Assembly: GCF_000686565.1 (NCBI RefSeq)
Contig: NZ_JMKW01000023.1
Location: forward strand, 1 to 37,806
DNA: 37,806 bases
From: Helicobacter bilis ATCC 51630
GTDB taxonomy: Bacteria > Campylobacterota > Campylobacteria > Campylobacterales > Helicobacteraceae
Direction: 5' to 3'
Part shown: one piece after another, positions 7,611-18,160 of the stretch
Position numbering within the stretch: position 1 is the stretch's first letter
Layout of the letters: each line of letters starts with the position of its first letter
Notes under the pieces: model-generated
Database searches by the model: none
What the model was told of the DNA's origin: nothing
The model's input: only the letters and a program-made list of their open reading frames with translations
Program-made: the position numbers and the translations under genes

Positions 7611-8333
7611 ATGCAACAAGCTTTCAGTGCGGCAGCAAGAGGTCAAGATGCGTATAATCAGTATTTAAAAAATACGCAAGATGAGCTTGCTTTGCAATAC
7701 TTGCCTGCAGTTAAAGCTATGGCGTTTCGCTTGAAAGAGAGATTGCCAAGCTCTGTTGATATGAATGATTTAGTTTCTATTGGGACTGAAGAGCTTATCA
7801 AACTTGCTAGACGATATGATTCTAATAAGAATGATTCCTTTTGGGGTTACGCAAAGACACGCGTTAATGGTGCAATGCTTGATTATTTGCGGACACTTGA
7901 TATTGTCTCAAGGTCTTCAAGGAAGCTTATTAAAGCGATTGAGGCAGAAGTTTCACGCTATTTTAACGAGTTTGAGGAAGAGCCTAGCAATGAATATCTT
8001 GCAAAGGTGCTAAATGAAGATATTGAAAAAATCCATCAAGCAAGACTTGCAAGCGATATTTATGCGGTTGTCCCGCTTGATGAGCAGTTTAACGCACTAG
8101 AAGATGGCGATATTTTGCAGTATTGTGAGCAAAAGGAATTAATGGAGATTATCCAAAAAGTCTTAGCAAAGCTTACAGAGAGAGAGCAGCTTATTATCCA
8201 GCTTTATTACTTAGAAGAGTTGAGTTTGAGTGAGATTAGTGAGGTTTTAGATATTACAGAATCTAGGATTTCACAAATATCAAAGGAAGTGATTAAAAAA
8301 ATCCGCAGAGAGATAGGAGAAGCAAATGGCTAA
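7611..8333 (+). CDS. fliA: Flagellar sigma factor sigma-28 (FliA)
   Basis: A 240-residue sigma-70 family factor. Region 2 is seen in DLVSIGTEELIKLARRYD and the FWGYAKTRVNGAMLDYLRTLD stretch typical of FliA/WhiG. Region 3 follows, and region 4 is LTEREQLIIQLYYLEELSLSEISEVLDITESRISQI, a good helix-turn-helix for the -35. FliA directs RNA polymerase to late flagellar genes such as flagellin, and is held back by FlgM until the hook is complete. The gene has an AAGGA-type ribosome site before the ATG and overlaps fliM by eight bases (ATGGCTAA). The order fliA-fliM-fliY matches H. pylori. Putting a sigma factor with switch proteins couples switch assembly to late gene expression. Confidence 0.95.
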   Translation: MQQAFSAAARGQDAYNQYLKNTQDELALQYLPAVKAMAFRLKERLPSSVDMNDLVSIGTEELIKLARRYDSNKNDSFWGYAKTRVNGAMLDYLRTLDIVSRSSRKLIKAIEAEVSRYFNEFEEEPSNEYLAKVLNEDIEKIHQARLASDIYAVVPLDEQFNALEDGDILQYCEQKELMEIIQKVLAKLTEREQLIIQLYYLEELSLSEISEVLDITESRISQISKEVIKKIRREIGEANG

Positions 8334-9396
8334 GATTCTAAGTCAAGAAGAAATTGACTCCCTTTTAAATGTTGTCGATGAAGAAGGTGCAGTTGATGAG
8401 GCAGAGCAGTCAGAGATAGTTACTGAAAAGCAGATTGTAGTTTATGACTTTAGACGACCTAATCGTGTGAGTAGGGAGCAGCTAAGAAGTTTTAGATCTA
8501 TCCATGATAAAATGGCAAGGAATCTTTCTAATCAGATTTCAGCGATTATGAGATCTATTGTTGAGATTCAGTTACATAGTGTGGATCAAATGACTTATGG
8601 TGAGTTTTTGATGAGTTTGCCTACACCTACAAGCTTCAATGTGTTTTCTATGAAGCCTATGGATGGTGCGGGAGTTTTAGAGATTAACCCTAGCATTGCT
8701 TTCCCTATGATTGATAGACTTTTAGGCGGTCGTGGCGATCAATATGATGACACAAGGGAGTTTTCAAATATTGAGCTAAACTTGCTTGATACAATTTTAC
8801 GGCAAATCATGCAAAATTTAAAGGAATCATGGGCAGCAGTCGCAGAGATTTTCCCTAGCATTGATGCGAAGGAATCAAGTCCAAATGTCGTGCAAATCGT
8901 GGCACAAAATGAAGTTGTCGTTATGGTTGTTATGGAGATTGTAATCGGGCATAGTAGCGGTATGATGAATATTTGCTATCCTGTTATCTCACTTGAGACA
9001 ATCCTTAGCCGTTTAGCAAGTCGCGATTTAATGATGAGTGAGACAAGCGGTAAAAAGTCAAGGAATAGAGAATTGCAAGCCTTAATCGGTGGTGCAGATG
9101 TGCATATTGCCGCTATGCTTGGTGGGACGCAGCTAAGCTTTAAAGAGATTTTGGAGCTAAAGGTTGGCGATGTAATCATGCTTGATAGAGTAGCCGATGA
9201 TACCGTGCATGTTAGCATTGATGGCAGGGATAAATATCGTGCGAAAATCGGCTTACAAAGATTTAGAAAGACAATACAGATTCTAGATGAGATTAAAACA
9301 GAAAAAGATCAAGTCAAAGAAATGATTGAAATGCTTGAAGCACAAAGAAAGAGCAAGGTAACAGACCTACAAGATGAAGGATTTGGCAATGAATGA
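8326..9396 (+). CDS. fliM: Flagellar motor switch protein FliM
   Basis: A 356-residue protein. The N-terminus MAKILSQEEIDSLLNVV carries the conserved CheY-P binding helix. The middle domain contains LGGRGDQYDDTREFSNIE, matching the GGXG-type FliM motif that contacts FliG. The C-terminal SpoA (FliN-like) domain starts near residue 260 and contains FKEILELKVGDVIMLDR. FliM sits in the C-ring at the base of the motor and sets rotation direction. The gene overlaps fliA by 8 bases and fliY by 8 bases, so translation is probably coupled. Confidence 0.95.
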   Translation: MAKILSQEEIDSLLNVVDEEGAVDEAEQSEIVTEKQIVVYDFRRPNRVSREQLRSFRSIHDKMARNLSNQISAIMRSIVEIQLHSVDQMTYGEFLMSLPTPTSFNVFSMKPMDGAGVLEINPSIAFPMIDRLLGGRGDQYDDTREFSNIELNLLDTILRQIMQNLKESWAAVAEIFPSIDAKESSPNVVQIVAQNEVVVMVVMEIVIGHSSGMMNICYPVISLETILSRLASRDLMMSETSGKKSRNRELQALIGGADVHIAAMLGGTQLSFKEILELKVGDVIMLDRVADDTVHVSIDGRDKYRAKIGLQRFRKTIQILDEIKTEKDQVKEMIEMLEAQRKSKVTDLQDEGFGNE

Positions 9397-10225
9397 TTTT
9401 ATTGAACTCTTTATACAAGAAATGGTAGCCACTATCGATGGCATGATGGGTAGAACTGCAGTCGTTACACACACTGGAGATACAGAAGTAAGCGATAGTT
9501 TGCTTGGCACGCCATTTGGAAAAGTTGTGGTAAATGTATCGCTTGGGGCTTCACAAGTTAGCACACTTTGCTTTATCATGCCAGAGAATCTTGCCACTGC
9601 CCTGCCTGATTTAATGATGGGTGGAGAGGGCGATACCGGCAAAGATATGATGGATGATGATGATAAAGATGGCTTAAAAGAAGTCTTTCAATCTATCACA
9701 GGTGCTCTTGCTACTGCACTTGGCGGACATGAGAAGCTGCCACATTTCTCTTTTGCTATCGCCGATGTGAGTAATGTTGAGAGTGAGGGGAGTTTGAGTG
9801 ATTTTGATACCGCAAGTCGCTTTGATGTAGGTATAGATTCTGTAAAATCAGAACTTATCATGCTTACAAAAAATGATCTTTTAACACATGTCCCAAAAGA
9901 TTTAAAAGCACCAGCTAGCACAGCTAGTGGAAGTAAAGATGTGAGTTTGAGTGATAAAGAAATGCGAAATATCGGCATGTTGCTAGATATTGGACTGAGT
10001 GTAAAGGTGCGTATTGGGCAGAAAAGAATGCTTTTAAAAGATGTTATTTCAATGGATATTGGTAGCGTTGTGGAGCTTAATCAACTTGCAAGTGATCCAC
10101 TAGAAATCTTAGTGAATGATAAAATCATAGGAAAAGGCGAAGTCGTTGTTGTAGATGGTAACTTTGCTATACAAATCACAGAGATTGGCACAAAGAAAGA
10201 GAGATTAGAGAGTTTGAGAGGATAA
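9389..10225 (+). CDS. fliY: Flagellar motor switch protein FliY (FliN family)
   Basis: A 278-residue protein. The C-terminal SpoA domain (about 195-272) has LDIGLSVKVRIGQKRMLLKDV and GSVVELNQLASDPLEILVN, the FliN core. The N-terminal half resembles the CheC/CheX-type domain of FliY (EMVATIDGMMGR, then LPDLMMGGEGD near 75), joined by an S, T and K-rich linker. FliY is the larger FliN-like switch protein of Helicobacter; the CheC-like part may act on CheY-P, although catalytic residues were not verified. The ATG at 9389 is preferred to the one at 9374: AAGGA (9377-9381) is seven bases upstream, giving the overlap ATGAATGA with the fliM stop. It is the last gene of the operon. Confidence 0.9.
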   Translation: MNDFIELFIQEMVATIDGMMGRTAVVTHTGDTEVSDSLLGTPFGKVVVNVSLGASQVSTLCFIMPENLATALPDLMMGGEGDTGKDMMDDDDKDGLKEVFQSITGALATALGGHEKLPHFSFAIADVSNVESEGSLSDFDTASRFDVGIDSVKSELIMLTKNDLLTHVPKDLKAPASTASGSKDVSLSDKEMRNIGMLLDIGLSVKVRIGQKRMLLKDVISMDIGSVVELNQLASDPLEILVNDKIIGKGEVVVVDGNFAIQITEIGTKKERLESLRG

Positions 10226-10383
10226 TAGGCTTTATTTTCGTCTTTTATGTTAGTTTCAAAAACTACATGAAATCTTTTTAATGCTGTTAAAGAATTTATC
10301 ATAATGGAATGGGTATATTGCCACATTTTGTTGGATTAATCTTCACTCTGAAAGAGAGATTGTACTTTGTATTAAGGAATTAT

Positions 10384-12043
10384 ATGGGATTTAAAGATTC
10401 TAAAAGTGTGAGAATATTGAAAGAGTATGGGATAAAGCCCTTCATGTCGCATTGTCTGCATAAAAGCATAAAATCACTCAATAGACGATCTATTTTTGTG
10501 TTGTTGCAATTCTATCCCAAAATAGTTTTAGATAAAAGTCAGTTTAAAACTTTCAAGTTAGCTTATCAACATTTTGAAGAAAATTATAGAAATATCATTG
10601 CTATTAGTCCATCATTTTTTATAAAAAATCTTAAAAAACATATTGCTTGGTTAGAATCTGATATATTTAAAAACCAATATGGCGATGTTGAGAATCTAGA
10701 AAATATTAGCAAAAATACAATAGGTGCAACTTCATTTTCTATACAAAAAGATTCTAAAATAAATACATTTACCCCCCCCCCCCCATTGTGTCAAACTCAA
10801 TGCAATGAAGAATCTAGCGGTTTAGAATCAAATGCTTCATCTACTCCAACATATAAAGATAGTTATCAATTTTATCCACCTTTATTACAACCAGAAAGCA
10901 TAGACTATTCTACAATAGATTCTAAGATAGCATTAGAATTGCGTTTGCCACCCGCAGTGCCATATAAGTTTGTGTTTGTGCGTTATAGTTTATCAGGTAG
11001 TTTTGCGTTGCAAAGATTTTTTGAGCGATGTAATGTATATCCATGTGAATATATTGATTTCTTAAAAAGTAAAAGCGCTATACATAAAAACACTTATTTT
11101 GATATACAACATTTCCACACATACGAAGCCATGCAAGACAATAAAAAGCTGTATTGTTTGAAACCACAAGATACTATTATTTTACTTGCAAGAGATCCTA
11201 TATCGCGACTAAAAACGCTTGTAAATCATGGTTGGTATGTTAAACATATACACAACTTAGATCATAGCTTTACTATGCAAGAAGACCCCTATGATGTTGT
11301 TAATAGAAAAGGATATCATAATGAGCATTATAAATTTACTTCTAATAGCCCTTTCGTTACAAATGGCTTGTTGTCGTTTTTCTTTTCTACATGGTCGTTT
11401 GATTATAGCTCTGTTGTATCTAAGTTAGCTTTATGTCAAAATATAACCTACATCGATATGCAAGAAATTATGCCAGAAAGGGCATTTGACACTATGACAA
11501 AACTTGCTAAAAAATTTAACTTTACACTACCTAACGAAAAAGACAGAGAATTCTATCGTGCAATACGATTTGATAAAACATCGTATATCCTGCCTTTAGC
11601 GTGCATTATTCCTATAAATCATACACAAAAAATCACATTACATATCACATCTTTATATGAGAAAAATAGTGATTTTTTGAGTGCAAATAATACAATATTT
11701 GACACACCCCACCCTTTGCTAGACCAAGTTGCTTTCGGTATGAGTGAAGATGATTTGAAAGCCTTGCAAGATGACAAAGAAACACTAGGTAAAGTGAAGG
11801 CGTATATGGTGAGATTCCTAGATGAACTAAAAAAAGCGTATAGATTATATACAAAGAAACAACAAGCATGAAAATGATGTGTTGGAGATATTTAAGGGCG
11901 ATAGAGAATTGTGCAGAGAGTTTAAAGCTATGCTTGATAAGGAACTCATTCATATAAAAGCACATAGACCAGATATTATTGCCTCGTGGAAATACTACCA
12001 AGAGTTTGAGAGAATATGTGCAGAAGAACATGGGATTAATTAA
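10384..12043 (+). pseudogene. DUF2972-like protein with C13 tract; 3' frameshift
   Basis: The main frame runs from 10384 to 11871 (about 495 residues). The N-terminal 120 residues are basic and helical. Then comes the C13 tract (Thr-Pro-Pro-Pro-Pro), a Ser-rich linker, and from about 165 the pattern YPPLLQPESIDYS...LELRLPP...YKFVFVRYS, which I recall as the start of DUF2972, a Campylobacter/Helicobacter family linked to surface structures. IILLARDPISRL looks sulfotransferase-like, but function is unproven. The frame stops at 11869-11871, yet the +1 frame continues without stop for 58 codons to 12043 and encodes a convincing family C-terminus (SWKYYQEFERIC). So one base change near 11855-11868 broke the gene, or it is a sequencing error. 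The start is set by AAGGA at 10374-10378; an earlier ATG at 10309 lacks a site. Confidence 0.65.
10772..10784 (+). repeat. C13 homopolymer, candidate phase-variation tract
   Basis: Thirteen C in the coding region between the N-terminal and DUF2972-like parts. In this assembly the frame is open through the tract (ON up to 11871). Slippage by one or two bases would stop translation soon after. Confidence 0.85.
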
Positions 12044-12593
12044 TATATTATTGTGTTTTACACATTTGGTATGGCTTATTTGCTGGTTGAAATTGTTTCG
12101 AGATTGCATGATGGATTCGAACCAATTCTTTAATTTATCTATCTCTATCATAGAGAATCTAAAATGCTAGAAATAGCTGTGTGATAAATAGCAGAGCAGA
12201 TATGTTGTTATGAAGTTCTTCTGTATTTCCTTAATCTATTACACAAAGAAAACTCATGAGACCTTTCGTTGCTTAGCAGTATGTCATAATTATTATTCGA
12301 CTAAAACAAATAAAAAAGATTTTAAATCTTTCATAAATTAGACCATAGGTTTATTTTTATTTATTAAGGAAACTATGTTAGAATTTTTGACATAAATTAT
12401 TAAGCATAATTAATTTATACCCAAGCAATGCACAAGCATTTAAAAAACACAAAAGCACCGATAAGATCTTATTAAATTTTATGAAAGTTTGTGAGAATAA
12501 CAGATTATTTAACACAGGATTCTTTATGGGTTGGGATTTTGATTGTTAGAAAAGCAAGATAAAAGTATTCTAAAATACAACGGAAAAACACAA
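12044..12593. other. Gene-free region before tetR
   Basis: No convincing gene. It contains a weak hairpin AAAGAT/ATCTTT (12315-12331) next to an A run, a TTGACA-like hexamer at 12387-12392 without a well-spaced -10, and a very AT-rich stretch 12340-12420. A start at TTG 12543 for tetR would place part of this region inside the gene, but the ATG at 12594 fits the fold better. Confidence 0.4.
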
Positions 12594-13187
12594 ATGATGA
12601 CAAAAGATGATATTTTGCAAGTTGCCATTCCTATGTTGTATCAAAAGGGTATTTTGTGCTTTTCACTCAATGAGTTTTTGCAGGTTCATCATATTTCCAA
12701 AGGCTCGTTTTACCACTTTTTCAACGATAAGGATACGCTCGTGTATGAAGCTCTCTGTAGGGATAATCAAAACTACCGCTACAAAACAGAAAGAGAACTC
12801 TATACTCTAAAATCTCTAGAATCTAAAATGTGTAAAATTTTTGAAGTGTATTGTGTGGATAATGCGTATAATAGGCAGCTTTGCAAGTTTTATGAAGATA
12901 TGTTTTTGTATGCCATCACATCGCAAAATACACTTTTTATGCGTTATATACAAAATCTCAAAGAACACACGCACTACCTTATCTTACAAAGCATTGAAAG
13001 CACACAAATAAGCAAGGCAAAAAAGGGAAAAATGCGTGATTTAAGTGAGTTTTTATCACTCGGGATTGATGGCTTTTGGTTACTACAAAGCGTAATGGGT
13101 AAAACTTGGGAAGAAAAAAATGTTGAGATGAAACATCTCATTCAGTCGCTATGTGTGTTTGTAGGGCAAAAAGATTCTAAAATATAA
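12594..13187 (+). CDS. TetR-family transcriptional regulator
   Basis: About 197 residues from the ATG at 12594. Helices 1-4 of a TetR DNA-binding domain are clear: DDILQVAIPMLYQKG, FSLNEFLQVHHISKGSFYHFF and NDKDTLVYEAL, with the SKGSFYHFF recognition helix. The C-terminal ligand-binding part has no family signature. It lies 13 bases before a pair of small multidrug resistance genes on the same strand, so it most likely controls them and itself, responding to a compound they export. A TTG at 12543 would add 17 residues lacking domain similarity. A cognate palindrome was not found with confidence. Confidence 0.85.
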   Translation: MMTKDDILQVAIPMLYQKGILCFSLNEFLQVHHISKGSFYHFFNDKDTLVYEALCRDNQNYRYKTERELYTLKSLESKMCKIFEVYCVDNAYNRQLCKFYEDMFLYAITSQNTLFMRYIQNLKEHTHYLILQSIESTQISKAKKGKMRDLSEFLSLGIDGFWLLQSVMGKTWEEKNVEMKHLIQSLCVFVGQKDSKI

Positions 13188-13200
13188 AAAAGGTGCAAAA

Positions 13201-13710
13201 ATGATTCAAAAAATCATCATAAGTAAAAATCTAGCGTGGCTTTTAATCCTAATTGGCGGGATTTGTGAAGTGGCGTGGGTGAGTGGGCTAAAGTATGCCG
13301 ACACACTACCCCTAAAAGCTTTGACTGGTGTTGGCATTGCCTTTTCTTTCACTTGTGCGGTTCTAGCGATGAAAAGGCTAGAGGTTAGCATTGTGTATAG
13401 CGTGTTTGTTGGCATTGGCACGGGTGGTGTGGTGATCGCTGAAATTGTGCTGTTTGGCGAGGAGGCATCACTCATAAAAATCGCTCTTATTTCAACGCTT
13501 ATGCTTGGAGTGTTGGGGCTAAAATGTAGCGTCAAAGAGAGTAAAACCGCACAAGACATACACGATCATTTGCCACAAGAGCTAGAATCTTTGTTTATAG
13601 AATCTAGCGATACGCAGGATTTTCAACACAATATTAAGCAAGATTCTACAATGGCTTCAAAAAAAGCTGAATCTAGGACTTCCAATACAGATTCTACAAA
13701 GGATAAATAA
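13201..13710 (+). CDS. SMR efflux subunit, YkkC-like, with long hydrophilic tail
   Basis: A 169-residue protein. Residues 1-115 form the four-helix small multidrug resistance fold: GICEVAWVSGLKYAD carries the essential membrane Glu of helix 1, and VYSVFVGIGTGGVVIAEIVLFGE is the conserved helix 3/4 region, closely like Bacillus YkkC. Family members are normally about 105-115 residues, but this one adds about 55 hydrophilic residues rich in S, T, D and K with no known domain. The partner ykkD-like gene starts in the stop codon (TAATG overlap), so the two probably form a heterodimer. YkkC/YkkD-type pairs export guanidinium or small cations. In Firmicutes they follow a guanidine riboswitch; here a TetR gene takes that place. 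Confidence 0.85.
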   Translation: MIQKIIISKNLAWLLILIGGICEVAWVSGLKYADTLPLKALTGVGIAFSFTCAVLAMKRLEVSIVYSVFVGIGTGGVVIAEIVLFGEEASLIKIALISTLMLGVLGLKCSVKESKTAQDIHDHLPQELESLFIESSDTQDFQHNIKQDSTMASKKAESRTSNTDSTKDK

Positions 13711-14027
13711 TGCTACATTGGATTTTACTTTTTATTGCTGGGGTGTTTGAAATCGCTGGTGTATGGACGATGAAAAAGCTCATTGATACCAAAAATAAAA
13801 TCTATATTTTGTGTCTTGCGCTGATTTTTGCAGGGAACTTTACCTGCCTATCTATTGCTATGCGAGAGATTTCTATGGGCGTGGCGTATGCGATTTGGAC
13901 GGGCATTGGTGCGGCTGGTGGGGTGCTTGTGGGGATCGTGTTTTTTAAAGAGGATAAGTCATTTTTGAAGCTTTTTTGCGTATGTGTGATTATCGCTTCT
14001 AGCGTGGGATTAAAGGCGTTGAGCTAG
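13710..14027 (+). CDS. SMR efflux subunit, YkkD-like
   Basis: A 105-residue, four-helix inner-membrane protein. It begins MLHWILLFIAGVFEIAGVWTMKK, holding the family Glu in helix 1, continues with AMREISMGVAYAIWTGIGAAGG and ends SSVGLKALS. This closely follows the layout of Bacillus YkkD as I remember it. Translation is coupled to the YkkC-like gene by a one-base overlap (TAATG). SMR pairs of this type work only as heterodimers, in antiparallel orientation, using proton exchange. The substrate is inferred to be guanidinium or a related cation but is not shown by sequence. Confidence 0.85.
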   Translation: MLHWILLFIAGVFEIAGVWTMKKLIDTKNKIYILCLALIFAGNFTCLSIAMREISMGVAYAIWTGIGAAGGVLVGIVFFKEDKSFLKLFCVCVIIASSVGLKALS

Positions 14028-14396
14028 ATTCTTAAATGTTTGAAGTGTGCTGTGGAGAAGTTTAGATTCTATATATTAAAACATCAAAGCTTAATTTAAG
14101 CCCAGCTCGTAAGCCTTTTATATGTTTTTCTTGGGAATCTCACAAACTTAGATTATATAAATATACTCATAAAAACACAATTTCATTTTCACATATTTAT
14201 GGTTCTAAGAATAAAGACTTGCTTAGAATCTTAAATTAGATTCTAAGCAGATATTCAAATCTATCTTTGCTCTCAATAGGATATTGTGGCTAATGCTTTG
14301 GTGTGGCGGTTGCTAGATTCCAAAAATCAGCATTTATAAGATTCACTAGTAAAGAGATTTAACCCATTCCTTTACACTCAACACACCAAACAATCC
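14028..14396. other. Convergent intergenic region between ykkD-like gene and ligA
   Basis: No gene seen in this AT-rich 369-base stretch. It holds the strong hairpin at 14220-14249 and several single AGATTC-type words. The region serves as the end of two convergent transcripts. Confidence 0.5.
14220..14249. terminator. 12-bp perfect hairpin, likely bidirectional terminator
   Basis: TGCTTAGAATCT (14220-14231), six-base loop TAAATT, AGATTCTAAGCA (14238-14249). It lies between convergent genes and is built from the common word AGAATCT and its complement. No long T run follows, so termination strength is uncertain. Confidence 0.6.
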
Positions 14397-16466
<2,070 letters not shown>

Positions 16467-17753
16467 TTACTTATCATCTTGGTCTTGTATCTTTTGTATC
16501 AACACTCTTGCGAATTTTTCTTGCCCATCAATATGTGGCATATATTTTGTTTTTCTAGCTACTTTAAAACCACACTCTAGCACGCCATTAAGAATCTGCC
16601 TAGCAGAAACCGCAAAAGGCTCATCATAATCGCTGGGGATATAATTATTATCCACCGATAAAATCCCATCATCATCAAATCTTTTATACACATCTGGAAT
16701 CTCATCTAAGGGCATTATTTTTAATCGTGAAATATTGGGGCGATTTTTGATAGGAAAATTTGTAAAAAAATGCCCTGCGGCTTGGACTGGGACTCTTTTA
16801 GGATTGAGATACCAATCTACACGGGTATATCCCGCCCATGCTTTTTTATCCGCAAAATAATGGATAAAGGCAGTTGTTACACAATTTGTAATATTTGAGA
16901 TAATAATAAACTTTTTCTTGCTTTTTATCAAAATATCCCAATACTCTATTGCCCTTGAAAATGGCGGATTGGTGCAGACAATGTCGGCTTCCTCGTTTAG
17001 AATCCTAAGCGATTCTCTCTCCTCAAAGCCGCCATTATAGCCCTTTGGGGTTTCTTTCATCTCGCTTGCACCATCTTTTGTGAAAATATAGCCCTGTGTC
17101 CCTGCGTTAAATAAATCTGCCCTGCTTCCATAATGAGTGCATATAAGCTTTTTAAGCTTTAGTCTAAAAAAATGTTTTATAAAATAAAGTGAAAAGGCTG
17201 AAGAATCTGTATAATCTCTATTACTGCCTATCGCATCATCACAATTACAAAATACAACTTTATCTTTCCAGATTCTAGTAGGATACATTGAGAGTTCTCT
17301 CTCTACATCTTCCATGCGTGTATAAAACTCATCATCTTTTACCCTTTTAGCCTGTTCTAATAGCAACTTTCTTGTAACTCCCCTATCTTTCATGGTGGGC
17401 GTATTAGAGGGCTTTATAATTGTTTGCTTTTTAGATTCTTTAGTGTTTGACTTTGTAAGAAAACAAGGGTGTGATTGAATAAAATCTACATACATATCAA
17501 ACAAACTTTGATTAAAAAAGTAAATTTCTCGGCTGCGATACTCACGCAAATGCGGAAATTGATTTTTTATATCTTGCTCGATTTGACGCATATCGCTCAC
17601 TTCACAAGTAAAAAGATAGCTATATGTGTTATCTAGTGAATTGCCTGTAATACTATTATATTCTTTCGGCCTCCGCTCTAAATCATTTGTGATTCCAATC
17701 TTGCATTTGCTTGGCTCTTTACTTGCTTGAATAATATAGAGATACTGCTTCAT
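16467..17753 (-). CDS. GIY-YIG-like domain fused to EcoRI-type adenine methyltransferase
   Basis: A 428-residue protein with two parts. Residues 1-85 (YLYIIQASKEPSKCKIGIT, DLERRPKEYN, IEQDIKNQF) resemble the T5orf172/MUG113 branch of GIY-YIG nucleases. A Lys/Ser/Thr linker (about 96-130) follows. Residues 135-428 match the EcoRI-family adenine methyltransferases: DDEFYTRMEDVERELSMY, then VVFCNCDD, and the catalytic NPPF at 262-265 within EADIVCTNPPF. It probably transfers methyl from SAM to adenine in DNA. No separate restriction enzyme gene lies nearby, so the fused nuclease-like domain may supply cleavage or only targeting; catalytic completeness is not established. It sits between exbD (22 bases) and ligA (9 bases), inside a housekeeping run. 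Confidence 0.8.
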   Translation of the reverse strand: MKQYLYIIQASKEPSKCKIGITNDLERRPKEYNSITGNSLDNTYSYLFTCEVSDMRQIEQDIKNQFPHLREYRSREIYFFNQSLFDMYVDFIQSHPCFLTKSNTKESKKQTIIKPSNTPTMKDRGVTRKLLLEQAKRVKDDEFYTRMEDVERELSMYPTRIWKDKVVFCNCDDAIGSNRDYTDSSAFSLYFIKHFFRLKLKKLICTHYGSRADLFNAGTQGYIFTKDGASEMKETPKGYNGGFEERESLRILNEEADIVCTNPPFSRAIEYWDILIKSKKKFIIISNITNCVTTAFIHYFADKKAWAGYTRVDWYLNPKRVPVQAAGHFFTNFPIKNRPNISRLKIMPLDEIPDVYKRFDDDGILSVDNNYIPSDYDEPFAVSARQILNGVLECGFKVARKTKYMPHIDGQEKFARVLIQKIQDQDDK

Positions 17754-17775
17754 AGATTTGCCTTTATTAAAGCTT

Positions 17776-18159
17776 TTAAGGGTTAGTCTGCTCTACTTCT
17801 GTAAAGACATTTGTTAAACCAAAATATTGTAATGCTGCCATGATTTCTACAAACTGCTGCACATTTGCGTCTTTATCTGCTTTGATTATCACATTGGTTT
17901 GAGTGTCTAGACCACGCAAATAGCCATACATTGATGCCTTATCGACTTGTTGGGTATTTATATAGATTTTACCCTCTTTATCGAGTGCAATATGAATGCG
18001 TTTAGATTCCATATTGCTTTGTGCACCCTCATCAATTTGTGGTATTTGAATAGGCAATTGAGAAGAAACGCTAAAGGAAGCTGACATTAAAACAATTACA
18101 AGTAACACAAGCATAATATCAATAAATGGGACGAGATTAAGCGAATCGATTTTTTTCAT
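17776..18159 (-). CDS. exbD: Biopolymer transport protein ExbD
   Basis: A 127-residue inner-membrane protein with one N-terminal membrane helix (about 10-30). The functional Asp lies in LVPFIDIMLVLLVIVL (Asp14), the residue that carries protons in ExbD/TolR. The rest is periplasmic, with the typical IHIALDKEGKIYIN and VIIKADKDANVQQFVEIM elements. With ExbB it forms a proton-driven complex that powers TonB-dependent uptake of iron, nickel or heme compounds. The gene starts one base after exbB, so they are cotranslated. No tonB gene is next to it here. The order smpB-exbB-exbD matches H. pylori. Confidence 0.93.
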   Translation of the reverse strand: MKKIDSLNLVPFIDIMLVLLVIVLMSASFSVSSQLPIQIPQIDEGAQSNMESKRIHIALDKEGKIYINTQQVDKASMYGYLRGLDTQTNVIIKADKDANVQQFVEIMAALQYFGLTNVFTEVEQTNP

Positions 18160-18160
18160 G

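Noticed and set aside
12113-12123. GGATTCGAACC looks like the T arm of a minus-strand tRNA
   Set aside because: No matching acceptor, D or anticodon arms are found around it; only a chance or tiny remnant.
12315-12331. AAAGAT/ATCTTT hairpin as a terminator for the DUF2972-like gene
   Set aside because: Far from the gene end, short stem and no T run on the plus strand.
12044-13200. Guanidine riboswitch before the YkkC-like gene
   Set aside because: No conserved ACGA/ACGG-type hairpin pair seen; the gene follows tetR by 13 bases.
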